64,000 bases of DNA, taken from Gemmatimonadota bacterium (GTDB lineage Bacteria; Gemmatimonadota; Gemmatimonadetes; Gemmatimonadales; Gemmatimonadaceae). This document shows positions 53,646 through 62,462 of this stretch, one piece after another (positions within the stretch are counted from its first letter, which is position 1; every line of letters begins with the position of its first letter). Position numbers and translations under genes: made by a program. Where the stretch lies: contig JADKAQ010000013.1 in the NCBI GenBank assembly GCA_016719105.1, positions 302,639-366,638 on the forward strand, in the 5' to 3' direction. Under the pieces are notes generated by a model that was given only the letters and a program-made list of their open reading frames with translations, had not been told where the DNA came from and searched no databases.

Positions 53646-53808
53646 AACCGAGGCCACTTCACTCGTCGCACGCCCCCGACTGCCCAGGCGCGCGATTGGC
53701 GATCAGCCCATCTTCCCGTCGAGACTGTTTCTGCGCCATGCCACTCGTGCATTGTCGATCGCTCTTGCTCCGCGCCGCGGGCCCAGCGCATCGGCGATCC
53801 TTTCACCG

Positions 53809-54267
53809 CTACGGATGGAGGGCTCTGCCTGGTGCCGACCCAGCCTCCTCACCCGGCCGCGGCGCTATTGGCGCGCCTGTCAGAGCCGGCCAAGGCGCTA
53901 TCGCATGCGTGGCGTCAGTCGGCCGATATCGCAGGAAGACCGTCTGGCTTCTATTCGCGAGCCACAGTGTGTCACCGGAAATGCTGAACGCCTGACACAG
54001 GAACTGTGGTTGTCGCGGGTCCGACTCGGACAGAGCTTCCCCGAGGCACAATCCGCCAGGCATGAAGGTCGATCCGAGTTTCCAGCGTTCTAGTGCGTAT
54101 CCCGTGTCATCCAGTCCGGCGGCAAGGCCAACCACCATTCCGTCTTCGCGTAGCCACAGCGTGTCAAGTGCACCAAGCGCGGGGAATACTTGAACCCACC
54201 GCCCGACTAGCGGGCTGACCGGTCGCGCCGGCTTGTGCGCCGGATCACACGAGATGGCACAGAGCAC
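53809..54267 (-). CDS. Small lipocalin-like protein, probably exported, uncertain start
   Basis: About 152 residues. The core LVGRWVQVFPALGALDTLWL, GYALERWKLGSTFMPGGLCL, QFLCQAFSISGDTLWLANR looks like a short lipocalin/META-type barrel with two cysteines. The annotated GTG (54267) gives LCAISCDP. Reading the frame further upstream gives RRRWLVLCAISC, a good lipobox, but no start codon is in frame before a stop, so the 5' end may be damaged. Weakly supported as a gene of the island. The stretch 53646-53808 holds no gene I can support. Confidence 0.45.
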   Translation of the reverse strand: MLCAISCDPAHKPARPVSPLVGRWVQVFPALGALDTLWLREDGMVVGLAAGLDDTGYALERWKLGSTFMPGGLCLGEALSESDPRQPQFLCQAFSISGDTLWLANRSQTVFLRYRPTDATHAIAPWPALTGAPIAPRPGEEAGSAPGRALHP

Positions 54268-54303
54268 TAGCCACCGGCGGCGATTCGTGCGATTCGCATG
54301 GCC

Positions 54304-55596
54304 TCATCTCACCTTGCTGCCTAACGCATACACTACCACCGACTCCACGCCCTCGTTGCTCGTGTGCACGCCGGCCAGGTAGTCTCGCCCAACCTCAAAC
54401 ACTCGCACACGAGCGGGCACGACTGCCGTGGCCATGGCTGTACCTCCGACGTCGAACACGACGGCGGGTTCTGCTGTTGGGGTCTTCGTTGAATGCCATG
54501 ACCCACATCTCGCCATCCGGACTGGTACAAACCGCGCAAATGCCGGTGCGAGCCGTGTTCGTAGCCCGATCTCGAACTCAGCCTCGATTCTCGCCCTTTC
54601 ATCGCTCGTACTTGCTTCGCCGAGCGCCTCTACCTTCACTCTCGCAAGGATCGAGTCGGTATAGGGTCGCCGGTCGGTGGGCATTCTGGCCACACCCACG
54701 AACGTTCCAGCACCGTCATATCGTTTGATGACACCGTCTCCGGAATCACCGATCCACACTCGATCGGCGCTGCTACCGAGGACGAGCACAGGTCCCAGCG
54801 AGTATCGTGCGACACCCGTTCGCACGGGGCCTGACGAGAGCGCGTAGCTTAGCCACGAGGCACTCGGCCACTCGCCCATCCAGCGCACCTCTCCCGGGTC
54901 TCCAACTTGCAGAAGGCCGACGGCCGTCGTGTCGCGTACCGCTCTTCCGTAGGGCGGCGGCACGAACGGTCGAAACCCGGCTGGCACGACGAGCAGGGCA
55001 CCGTTCGCGAGGCGCGCTACCGCACCAACTCCTCGGGCCGCGTTTCTGGCCCGCAGGAGCAAACGTCCCTTGAATCCCTCACGTACATCATAGACGTTCA
55101 CGCGGCTCTGAGCGGGCGGTTGCTCGGCGACGAAAAGTGAGTCGCGAACGCGCCACAAAGCCGTCGCGTTCTCCAGTTCGCCCGGTCCGGCACCACGTCT
55201 GCCAATGCGCCTCATGAAGTCTCCATTCGACGCGTACACGCGCAGCTCTTGTGACGCGCCATCGAGCACAACCACTTCGCCGCCAGGGAGGCGTGTGACC
55301 CCGGCGATGCGATCGAAACGCTTCGCGTCGTCCGACTCATCACCAATGGTGAGCAACGGCTTGAGTGCGACGCGTCGATCGTCCAGGCCCCGTGGACCTT
55401 GACGATTCTGCGCACCGACGCTGGTGGTCAGGGAGAGCGCGAGCAACACGTGGAGCGCGTGACGATGCGGTCTTGCACCGGCCCTTCGGCGGAGTTGACC
55501 ACGGGTCTCTTCAACTCGCCGTTGGCTCGTGGACGGACCGCGCAGGCACGCTGTTCGTGTCCGTCGCGCGTCAGGAGGCGATGGTGGAGAACGCAA
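54304..55596 (-). CDS. Beta-propeller protein of module 2, with a short out-of-frame stretch
   Basis: About 430 residues (TTG 55596, 6 bases after the DsbA-like stop). A signal peptide-like segment (ALHVLLALSLTTSVGA) precedes blades DDAKRFDRIAGVTRLPGGE, DFMRRIGRRGAGPGELENAT and WIGDSGDGVIKRYDGAGTF, and a C-terminal VVFDVGGTAMATAVVPARV. Between FARFVP and AVVFDVGG the frame reads VRMARCGSWHSTKTPTA. The next frame reads SPDGEMWVMAFNEDPNS, a much better fit to the family, so two compensating indels probably lie near 54470-54520. Confidence 0.6.
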   Translation of the reverse strand: MRSPPSPPDARRTRTACLRGPSTSQRRVEETRGQLRRRAGARPHRHALHVLLALSLTTSVGAQNRQGPRGLDDRRVALKPLLTIGDESDDAKRFDRIAGVTRLPGGEVVVLDGASQELRVYASNGDFMRRIGRRGAGPGELENATALWRVRDSLFVAEQPPAQSRVNVYDVREGFKGRLLLRARNAARGVGAVARLANGALLVVPAGFRPFVPPPYGRAVRDTTAVGLLQVGDPGEVRWMGEWPSASWLSYALSSGPVRTGVARYSLGPVLVLGSSADRVWIGDSGDGVIKRYDGAGTFVGVARMPTDRRPYTDSILARVKVEALGEASTSDERARIEAEFEIGLRTRLAPAFARFVPVRMARCGSWHSTKTPTAEPAVVFDVGGTAMATAVVPARVRVFEVGRDYLAGVHTSNEGVESVVVYALGSKVR

Positions 55597-55602
55597 TAGG
55601 AA

Positions 55603-56241
55603 TCAACGACGGCCCGCGAGTTCCGAGGAGTTGAGAGAGGACGCGACGCCGCGATGTACGCCGCTGAGCGAGACAAATGTCGGTGTACCAGTCACCAGTA
55701 AGCTGTCCGCCAATTCCGTCTGGAACAACAGTCGTTTTCGCGCATCTTCACCGGTCACACAAGCATCGAACTGTTCGCTTTCGGTAACGCCCGCCGCGCC
55801 CGCTTCACGGAGCCAGTCCTCATCCTTCTGCCAGAGATCTGTTTGCATCAGCTGCGCGTGAAGGCGCGGGAAGTGCCCGCTTGGCTCGGCGCAGATGGCG
55901 GCTCGCGCCGCACCCTCCGCATTGGGATGCGAAGGACCCGGATAGTGAAGGAGGGCTATTCCGACGCCCCTAGCGACCGCGGAGTCGATCGCCGCCTGCG
56001 AGGCTCGGCAGAAGGGACACTCATAGTCGGAGATCACGACCATCTCCACCCCTCCGCGCCCACTGAAGAGTCGTGATCCGGCCCGCTCAATCTCGCTCCA
56101 GTGCCGATTCGCCGCTCTGAAGGTCTTACGATCGCTCCAGTGGCGCACCCACCTAGCACGAACAAGCGATGACGGTTGCGCAATCAGGTACGCCGCCGCG
56201 ATCAACAGCAGGACCGTCGTTATGTCGGCAATTCGCCTCAC
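55603..56241 (-). CDS. DsbA-like thioredoxin-fold protein, membrane anchored
   Basis: 212 residues from GTG 56241 (AAGGAG nine bases upstream). One N-terminal helix (ITTVLLLIAAAYLIAQPSSL) anchors it. The periplasmic domain has MVVISDYECPFCRASQAAID (CPFC active site), a helical insertion and GTPTFVSLSGVHRGVA with the cis-Pro (TP) loop. This is the DsbA/DsbG-like 'thioredoxin 4' group, expected to make or reshuffle disulfides. It lies between the small peptide (56493) and a propeller gene, repeating module 1. Confidence 0.82.
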   Translation of the reverse strand: MRRIADITTVLLLIAAAYLIAQPSSLVRARWVRHWSDRKTFRAANRHWSEIERAGSRLFSGRGGVEMVVISDYECPFCRASQAAIDSAVARGVGIALLHYPGPSHPNAEGAARAAICAEPSGHFPRLHAQLMQTDLWQKDEDWLREAGAAGVTESEQFDACVTGEDARKRLLFQTELADSLLVTGTPTFVSLSGVHRGVASSLNSSELAGRR

Positions 56242-56492
56242 CGCTAAAGACTCCTTCGGCGCACGGGGCCGAACCCAAGGCGTCGCCAACGCGTCGTGCG
56301 CTGGGCTGCGATGGCACGAGGTCGCGGGATTGGGGAAAGGTGTCGCGACGTGGTGCGGAGGGGCGAGCGCTCCGTCCTTCACTACCCGCGCGCTCGCCAC
56401 CTCATGGGATGTACTTGCTCAGCCCCATTCTGCATTGCGCCCACCGACCTGCGGGCAGCGCATGAGTCGGGGTCGCGTCGGCCTGGTGCGCT

Positions 56493-56702
56493 CTACTGAG
56501 GCAGGTCGCACACATTCCACGTGTAGCTGGTACCACTGCAATTGTAGGTGCAACTCTTACACTCTGTTCCACCTGTATTGTGACAGACTTGCGACCCGTT
56601 TGACAGGTGACTCGGACACCCGGCGGAGAACGCGGACGCCGGCGTGGCAGCGACTGCAACGGCGAAGACGGACGCAGACAATCTCAGCATCTTCATCCTC
56701 AT
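56493..56702 (-). CDS. Small secreted cysteine-rich peptide 2
   Basis: 69 residues. AAGGAGG lies about seven bases upstream of ATG 56702. A Sec signal peptide (LRLSASVFAVAVAATPASA) is followed by a ~45-residue mature peptide: GCPSHLSNGSQVCHNTGG, ECKSCTYNCSGTSYTW, VCDLPQ, with six cysteines and Ser/Thr/Gly-rich spacing. First gene of module 2. An IS3 element lies 33 bases upstream, which probably separates it from its promoter. Confidence 0.72.
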   Translation of the reverse strand: MRMKMLRLSASVFAVAVAATPASAFSAGCPSHLSNGSQVCHNTGGTECKSCTYNCSGTSYTWNVCDLPQ

Positions 56703-56796
56703 GACATCCTCCTTGCAATGAGTCGACCTTCGTAGTGAGCTGCCCCGGGTTCCGTGGACACCAACTTAGGGTGTTCTTACGGGATGGAGGTGGCCG

Positions 56797-57057
56797 ATGG
56801 CGGATCGACGGAGACGGTTTAGTCGGGAGTTCAAGGTGGAAGCGGTACGGCTGGTCGTCGAGCGCGGCGTCTCGATGGCGCAGGCAGCGCGAGATTTGGG
56901 CGTACACGCGAATGTGCTGCGGAGTTGGGTGCGGGAGCACCGCGCCGATCCGCAGCAGGCGTTTCCTGGCGTCGGGCAGCAGAAGCGCGACGACGCGGAG
57001 GTGACGCAGCTTCGGCGCGAAGTCGCGCGCCTCAAGCAGGAGCGCGACATCCTATAA
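56797..57057 (+). pseudogene. IS3 OrfA with premature stop
   Basis: 86 residues, MADRRRRFSREFKVEAVRLV, GVSMAQAARDLGVHANVLRS and VTQLRREVARLKQERDIL, then TAA where the family has AAA. Without that change the frame would continue KAAAYFAKESM to about 57093. A point mutation (or error) rather than a frameshift explains it. Confidence 0.75.
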
Positions 57058-57293
57058 AAAGCCGCGGCCTACTTTGCCAAGGAGTCGATGTGAAGTTCGG
57101 CTTCGTCGCAAAACATCGAGGAATCTGGCCGGTGGAGGTGCAGTGCGAGGCGCTCGGGGTCTCGCGGAGTGGGTTTTATGCCTGGTGTGATCGTCCCCTC
57201 AGCCCACGCGCCCGGACGGACGCCGCGCTACTGTCAACGCCGATTGAAAATGGGACACTCCCACCGATTGAAAATGGGACACGGGGTGGGGGG

Positions 57294-58157
57294 CTAGCCC
57301 GGCAGGTCAGCCATGGGATCGGGGCGACGTCCGCGTCGCTCGGGGGGTGAGGAGGGGGTGGGAGGCGGCGGGACGTGCAGCCGCCGGGCGAGTTCGGCGT
57401 GTTGCCGCAGCCGATAGCTGTTTCCGCGGATGTTGACGATGTGACAGTGGTGCACGAGCCGGTCGATGAGCGCCGCGGCCATGACCTCGTCGCCGAAGAT
57501 CTCGCCCCAGTCCTCGAAGCCCTTGTTGCTGGTGAGGATGGTGGAGGCGCGCTCGTAGCGCCGCGCGAGGAGTTGGAAGAAGAGCATCGCCCCGGTGCGG
57601 GTGATGGGCAGGTAGCCGATCTCGTCGATCACCATCAGGCTGGGGAAGACGAGCGTCCGCAGGCGCTGCGGTAGGCGCCCCGCGGCCTGCGCATCTTCCA
57701 GGGCATGCAGCAGATCGGCCAGCGTGGTGAAGTAGACCCGTCGGCCGTGCTCGGCGGCGCGCACGGCGAGTGACAGCGCGAGGTGCGTCTTGCCCACACC
57801 GGGCGGTCCGAGGAAGACGACGTTCTCCTTCCGCTCGAGGAAGCCTAACGTATGCAGGCTCTCGAGCTGCTCGCGTTTGACCGACGGCTGGAAGGTGAAG
57901 TCGAAGTCGGCGAGCGTCTTGATCACGGGGAGGCGCGCGGCCCGCATCGCCGTCTGGAGCCGCCGGGCGTTGCGCAGGTCGATGTGGGCGCCCAGGAGCC
58001 GCGTTATGGCCTCGCCCCCCGCGAGTTCGCCGGCATCGCAGCGCCGGAGGATGTCGTCCACCGCCTCGAGCGCCCCGGGCATCTTGAGGTCGGCGAGCTG
58101 CGTGCGGAGCTGCTCGCGAACCGAGGGGGCCGTCGTGGCCAGCCGGGCGGCGCTCAT
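57294..58157 (-). CDS. istB: IS21-family helper ATPase IstB (second element)
   Basis: 287 residues from ATG 58157. Walker A NVVFLGPPGVGKTHLALSLA, Walker B FPSLMVIDEIGYLPITRTGA and sensor STILTSNKGFEDWGE. It overlaps istA (ATGA, 58154-58157). A proline-rich tail (VPPPPTPSSPPERRG) is unusual but also seen in other copies. Active by sequence. Confidence 0.9.
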   Translation of the reverse strand: MSAARLATTAPSVREQLRTQLADLKMPGALEAVDDILRRCDAGELAGGEAITRLLGAHIDLRNARRLQTAMRAARLPVIKTLADFDFTFQPSVKREQLESLHTLGFLERKENVVFLGPPGVGKTHLALSLAVRAAEHGRRVYFTTLADLLHALEDAQAAGRLPQRLRTLVFPSLMVIDEIGYLPITRTGAMLFFQLLARRYERASTILTSNKGFEDWGEIFGDEVMAAALIDRLVHHCHIVNIRGNSYRLRQHAELARRLHVPPPPTPSSPPERRGRRPDPMADLPG

Positions 58158-59194
58158 GAGGCACCCCCGACGCCTAACGCCGCGTAATCCTGCAGCGACC
58201 GCCGCTCGACGACCACGCTGGGCACGGGCGACGCCGCGAGGGGAGCGTCGCGTCGGGCGGGCAGCGCGACCAGCCCGGTGCGATAGGGACTCGTGGGCAG
58301 CGGCTGCAACGTCGGCTGCTCGACGGTCGCGAACCGCTCGGCGGGTACCCACCCCGTCGTGCCATGCACGCGGACATTGGCGACCGTGTCGAGCCAGGTG
58401 AGGACCTGCGCGTTGAGATCCGCATCGCTCACGAACGTGCGGCCGTAGAGGAAGCTCTCGCGCAGGTAGCGGATCGGCCGCTCGACCTTGCCCTTGGTCT
58501 GGGCGCGGTACGGGCGGCAGACCTTCACGCGAGCGCCGTAGTGCCGGGCGAAGCGCGCGAGCTCGAGATTCGTCACGAGGCCGCCGCCCGTGAGACGATC
58601 ATCGCGCGTGAGCACACTCCGCATCTGGTCGAACAACAGCTCACGCGGCACGCCGCCCCAACTCGCGAAGCAGGCCGACAAGCCATGCTCCAGCGCCCGG
58701 AGATCCTGCCGCGGATAGAACTGCACCCACAAGAGCCGCGAGTGGCCCAGCACGACGACGAGCGCGTAGCGCACGCCCCAAGGCAAGCGACAGTGCGCGA
58801 AGTCGACCTGCGCCTGGTGCCCCGGCACCGTCTCGAAGCGCACGGGCGGCGGTGGAGGCAGCCGGAGCCCCGCGACAAAGACGCGGAGCTGCGAGATCCC
58901 CCCGGTGTAGCCGGCGGCCCGGCACTCGGCGAAGAGACGCGTGGCGCTCAGGTCGGGGTACTCCGCGAGCCGGGACTGAATCAACGCCGTGAACGCCGCG
59001 AGCTTGGGGACGATCCGGGGGCGCGAGCGGTAGCGCGCCTGGATGACGGCGAGCGGCTCCTCCTGGAGCCCCTGTTTGAGCCAGCGGTACATCGTGCTCT
59101 TCCCAACACCGGCCCGCCGGGCCGCCTCGAGGCGATCTCCTCCGGCCTCGGCCAGCAACTGCGATAAGCGCATACGCGTGGACGCTCCATGCAT
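58154..59194 (-). CDS. istA: IS21-family transposase IstA (second element)
   Basis: 346 residues. HTH: ARRAGVGKSTMYRWLKQGLQ. DDE core: GHQAQVDFAHCRLPWG (D), VPRELLFDQMRSVL (D) and AQTKGKVERPIRYLRES (E). The protein is shorter than the first element's IstA and belongs to a different IS21 subgroup. The stop carries a CCTAAC word nearby (58172). Confidence 0.9.
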   Translation of the reverse strand: MHGASTRMRLSQLLAEAGGDRLEAARRAGVGKSTMYRWLKQGLQEEPLAVIQARYRSRPRIVPKLAAFTALIQSRLAEYPDLSATRLFAECRAAGYTGGISQLRVFVAGLRLPPPPPVRFETVPGHQAQVDFAHCRLPWGVRYALVVVLGHSRLLWVQFYPRQDLRALEHGLSACFASWGGVPRELLFDQMRSVLTRDDRLTGGGLVTNLELARFARHYGARVKVCRPYRAQTKGKVERPIRYLRESFLYGRTFVSDADLNAQVLTWLDTVANVRVHGTTGWVPAERFATVEQPTLQPLPTSPYRTGLVALPARRDAPLAASPVPSVVVERRSLQDYAALGVGGAS

Positions 59195-59928
59195 GTCGGG
59201 CTCTCAGTGGCCGAAAGCCCGAAGGTCGACGAACGGGACCCGGCCGCTAGACGCGGCCGGCGGAGTCGTGTCCCATTTTCAGTCGGTGGAGTGTCCAGTA
59301 TTCAATCGGCGGCAACACGCAGCGCCGTGCGCGCCCGACGGACACCGGGGAGCGTCCCACACACCAGGTGGCGCCGAACACGCTCGACCGCGACTTCACC
59401 GCCGCGGCGCCCAATCAGAAATGGGTGGCCGACTTCACGTATGTCTGGACGCACGAGGGATGGCTCTACGTGGCGGTCGTCCTGGATCTCTTTTCGCGCC
59501 GCGTCGTGGGCTGGGCGATGCAGACGGCGATGACGGCGCAGCTCGTGACCGACGCCTTGCTGATGGCCGTCTGGCGTCGTGGGCCTAGCGGCGCGATGCT
59601 GCACCACTCGGACCAAGGGAGTCAATACACGAGTGAGTCGTTCCAGCGGCTGCTCACATCCCTAGGCATCACCTGCAGCATGAGCCGCTCCGGCAATGTC
59701 TGGGACAACGCCGTCATGGAGAGCTTCTTCTCCACCTTGAAGATCGAACGGTGCCATCGGCAACCGTACTGTACCCGGGACGATGCGCGTGCCGACATCT
59801 TCGACTACATCGAACGCTTCTACAATCTCACGCGGAGGCACTCCTCGCTGGGCAATCAGAGCCCCATCGACTTCGAACGACTGCAGGCAGTAGCTTAACT
59901 CGCCGTCCACCGGACCCGGGACAGCTCA

Positions 59929-61498
59929 TAGAGCGCTCGGCCGACTAGTGACCGACGCCGCCACGGCCATGCGAGCCGTCGGCGCACACCACGCTGCTCA
60001 GATTTCACATGGCGCGCCACGAGCAGGATGCGACAGATGTGCGACAGACTCGGGTGATACATGGGCCCGCGGTCGCAATCCGCATCGCCAACGAGCCAAG
60101 CCTTCCGTCGCACCCGATTGTACCGCACCGGGTGAACCGCCCGATCACGCCCTGCCGCATCAATCGACCCATTGGCAAAACCGCGCAGATGGGCTTGACT
60201 CCATTCGCTTCGCGATGGGTAGCGACGCCGCCAGCACGTCGGTCGGAGAACTCCGGGGCGTTTTCATCGCGACGCAACCCTACCCGTCTTCCGCCTTCAA
60301 TGCCTCGTAGCAGTCGCGCCGGACTCCATACACCGGCCTCCTGTGCGCGCGCTCGAGCGCGTTCGCCGTTCGACGCTCGCGCATGCAAGCACGCGCTTTA
60401 CCGTCGTCTCACCGGGAGCCGCGAGCGCGTCGATCCATGCGCGTCGAAATCGCACGGGCAAGGTTGTCAGTTGTTGAACAGCCTCACATCGTCTCGGAGT
60501 CGCCTCGCCCCTTTGCCGCGCCATGGTCCATTCTGGCAGTGCGTCGAAGGCGCGCACGACCACTTGGCATTGCCGATGCGACTCAAACGATACACGGCGT
60601 GCATGGCCTGCGGATTGATTGCCGGATACACGACCACGCGCAGCTCGCGTCCGGTTCAGGTCAGTTGCGCAGCGACTCTGAGCGCCGTCTCGTCATCAGG
60701 TGCGGCGACTTCCGGATCGAGTACCACAGCGATCACATCGCTCCCCATCGACGAAATCGCCGAACCGAGCTGCCAGCAATGCTCGGCCATGCGCTCGTAG
60801 CGTACCTTCGCTCGGTCGGGCGAGGCATCGCCGAGGCCGGCGGTAAACCGCACGACATTTCGCTGACGGTCGCTTCGTCCGCAAGAACGAGAACTACCCC
60901 CCAACGTTCCCATTCATCCCTCTTCCATTCCGAGAAGTCCCCTGTCGTCCGTTCGATGGGCTGGCCGAGCGCCGACGGCGGGCGAACGGTTCAACCCACC
61001 AACGATGCGAGAATTCAGAGAATGACCGATGCTGTCAAGTCAGGGAATGCGCGCACGCAATCGTCGGTCGCCACGCGGGCGACCTCGCATCCGGCTCGCG
61101 CGTCGCGCGGTCGCCATGCTTGGGATGGCCGATGCGCTCGATCATTGATGCGGAAACGGTCGCTTGCATCAGTTCGGCGAGCGGACGGGTGCTCGGATAC
61201 CGCGCTCGTCAGCTGCTCGAGCGCACCGTACCGACCGTCGCTGTCTCGCGTTCGTGTTGACTTGCCGCCTTCGTGCTCTTGCGTCGTGGTATGGCTCGCA
61301 GAAGCCTCGTCGACAGCGAGCGCCTGGACGTCCTCCTTGTCGCACTTTCGTGACCGTCTGTCGCATTCGCGCACCTGTCTCGTGGCCTTGTGGGCGCGAC
61401 TGTCGTCGGCGACGAGCGCGGCTTCCTCGGACTGTCTGGGCCGCGGGTCGCTCGTGGCGTAATGCAGGTCACCTTTCTCGAAGGGGAGGATTGCGATT
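59929..61498. other. Stretch without a supportable gene
   Basis: Several long frames exist on both strands, but their compositions are those of GC-driven shadows and none shows a recognisable domain. On the minus strand about 60656-60870 a short stretch (GDASPDRAKVRYERMAEHCW, VIAVVLDPEVAAPDDETALR) might be the remains of a thioredoxin-like gene of the island, but I cannot confirm it. A clear ribosome-binding site (AAGGGGAGG, 61481-61489) marks the next gene. Confidence 0.5.
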
Positions 61499-61685
61499 AT
61501 GAAACGCAAGCTATGGGTCGTTCATTGGCGCGCTCGTCGGAGGTATCGCTGCGCTCGGCGCGGATGCCCGGGCGGCCACCGCGGTGTATGCCTGCCCGGA
61601 GATCGCGCCGACCTTCTGCACTACGATCGACCTCTCGGACATCTGCGGCCCATGCTGTACGGTCACACTCGCGGGCTACAATTGA
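61499..61685 (+). pseudogene. Small secreted cysteine-rich peptide 3, one extra base
   Basis: A strong AAGGGGAGG lies 9 bases upstream of ATG 61499. The first codons read MKRKLWVV. One base later the next frame continues IGALVGGIAALGADARAATA and then a cysteine-rich mature part ACPEIAPTFC.. DICGPCC.. LAGYN to a stop at 61685. The span is 187 bases, one over a multiple of three. Removing one C in gttcattgg gives a 61-residue peptide with a signal sequence and five cysteines. It opens module 3. Confidence 0.55.
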
Positions 61686-61714
61686 TCGAGTGACTTCGCA
61701 CGCGAGCGAAGTCC

Positions 61715-62041
61715 GTGGACACCGTCATCCCGATGATCTCCAACGGTACCGTCCATTGGTCTCGCTCGCGTGCATCGCGGTCCATCGCCGCCGTGCTCGC
61801 GAGTTGTTCTTGGCGTTCTCATTTCGCGCTGGTGTTTTTATTCATAAGGAAGCACAGTTCGAGGAGTCGCTGCGGTCATTCGTACATCGCCATCCGGGAA
61901 GATCCTACCGTACGGTGCTTTTCCTGTCGGTTCATGATTGCACCAACTACCTGTGGTTTTGCGATGCTTCTACGGCGGAAGTTGCCGCCCGATGACTTCG
62001 CCTCGCCGGTGATTGTCGTCGTGTTCTCCGAGCCGGGTTAA
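61715..62041 (+). pseudogene. Possible decayed thioredoxin-like gene of module 3
   Basis: Fragments in more than one frame resemble the thioredoxin lipoprotein at 45197: a hydrophobic start SIAAVLASCSWRSHFALVF, then (other frame) AQFEESLRSFVHRHP, YRTVLFLSVHDCTNYL (compare VVLFYSPTDCFSC). The second active-site cysteine is not present. Support is weak and rests mainly on position between two small peptide genes and before a propeller gene. Confidence 0.3.
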
Positions 62042-62228
62042 TTGCTGAGCGGACCCCCGACGCGCCCTCTCTGTAATCATCGATGCTGGCTCTTGTCGTC
62101 CTACCGATGAAGCGCCCGCGACGCATGCCAGGTATTCCCTCAGTGTCGTCACTTTCCCACACTCCTGCTGCTGGACCGAAAAGGAACTCAGCTAGCCGGA
62201 ATACTCCATTCGTCCATCCGTCCGTGAC

Positions 62229-62462
62229 ATGTACGGAGTCGTCGCCGCGGTCCTCGCGCTCTCCGCGATACCTCGAGCTAATCATGCAGCCATCGCTTGC
62301 GCAAACGACATTGGGGAAGGTCCTACCTGCGACCTTTGCTCCTATTGTCTCCGTCACCACCTTCGCGCCAGCCGCCAAGGAACAGCTCCCGTCTCGATCC
62401 TTCGCCGGACGCTGATCGCGCTACGCTCGTTCTCGCGACACGCCCAGACGCCGCGACGGTGA
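62229..62462 (+). CDS. Small secreted cysteine-rich peptide 4 (tentative)
   Basis: 77 residues. The N-terminus MYGVVAAVLALSAIPRANHA is a plausible signal peptide, and a short cysteine-rich segment follows (IACANDIGEGPTCDLCSYC, four cysteines). The C-terminal half (RQGTAPVSILRRTLIALRS) looks like read-through after a frameshift. No clear ribosome-binding site. It sits between the thioredoxin-like remnant and the propeller pseudogene. Confidence 0.4.
   Translation: MYGVVAAVLALSAIPRANHAAIACANDIGEGPTCDLCSYCLRHHLRASRQGTAPVSILRRTLIALRSFSRHAQTPRR

Larger units (their letters stand above)
57232..59317 (-). mobile_element. Second IS21-family element, 2086 bp
   Basis: Inverted ends start TGTCAACGCCGATTGAA (57232) and, on the other strand, TGTTGCCGCCGATTGAA (59317), each followed by a second copy of an ATTGAAAATGGGACAC-like repeat. 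It carries istA and istB on the minus strand, both intact. Inserted in the IS3 orfB. No target duplication and a missing flank indicate a deletion at insertion or later. Confidence 0.82.
57089..59898 (+). pseudogene. IS3 OrfB (transposase) interrupted by IS21 and missing a segment
   Basis: The 5' part (57089-57231) reads FGFVAKHRGIWPVEVQCEAL and GVSRSGFYAW. The 3' part (about 59319-59898) reads NQKWVADFTYVWTHEGWLYV (first D), GPSGAMLHHSDQGSQYTS (second D) and NAVMESFFSTLKIERCHRQ (E), ending LQAVA. About 45 residues between them are absent, and the IS21 (57232-59317) sits at the junction without a target duplication. Non-functional. Confidence 0.78.
56736..59928 (+). mobile_element. IS3-family element, disrupted by an IS21-family element
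   Basis: Imperfect inverted ends: TGAGCTGCCCCGGGT at 56736 and its partner (ACCCGGGACAGCTCA) ending at 59928. TAG lies on both sides (56733-56735 and 59929-59931), a 3-bp target duplication. OrfA has a premature TAA and orfB is split by the IS21 at 57232-59317 with loss of about 130 bases, so the element is dead. Confidence 0.8.

Noticed and set aside
57056..57093. Programmed frameshift signal in the IS3 orfA/orfB junction
   Set aside because: The TAA is explained by base changes in an AAA-rich stretch of a dead element. No clear slippery heptamer with downstream structure is seen.
60383..61462. A 359-codon plus-strand frame as a gene
   Set aside because: No domain, Arg/Ser-rich shadow composition, and a frame on the opposite strand is equally open.
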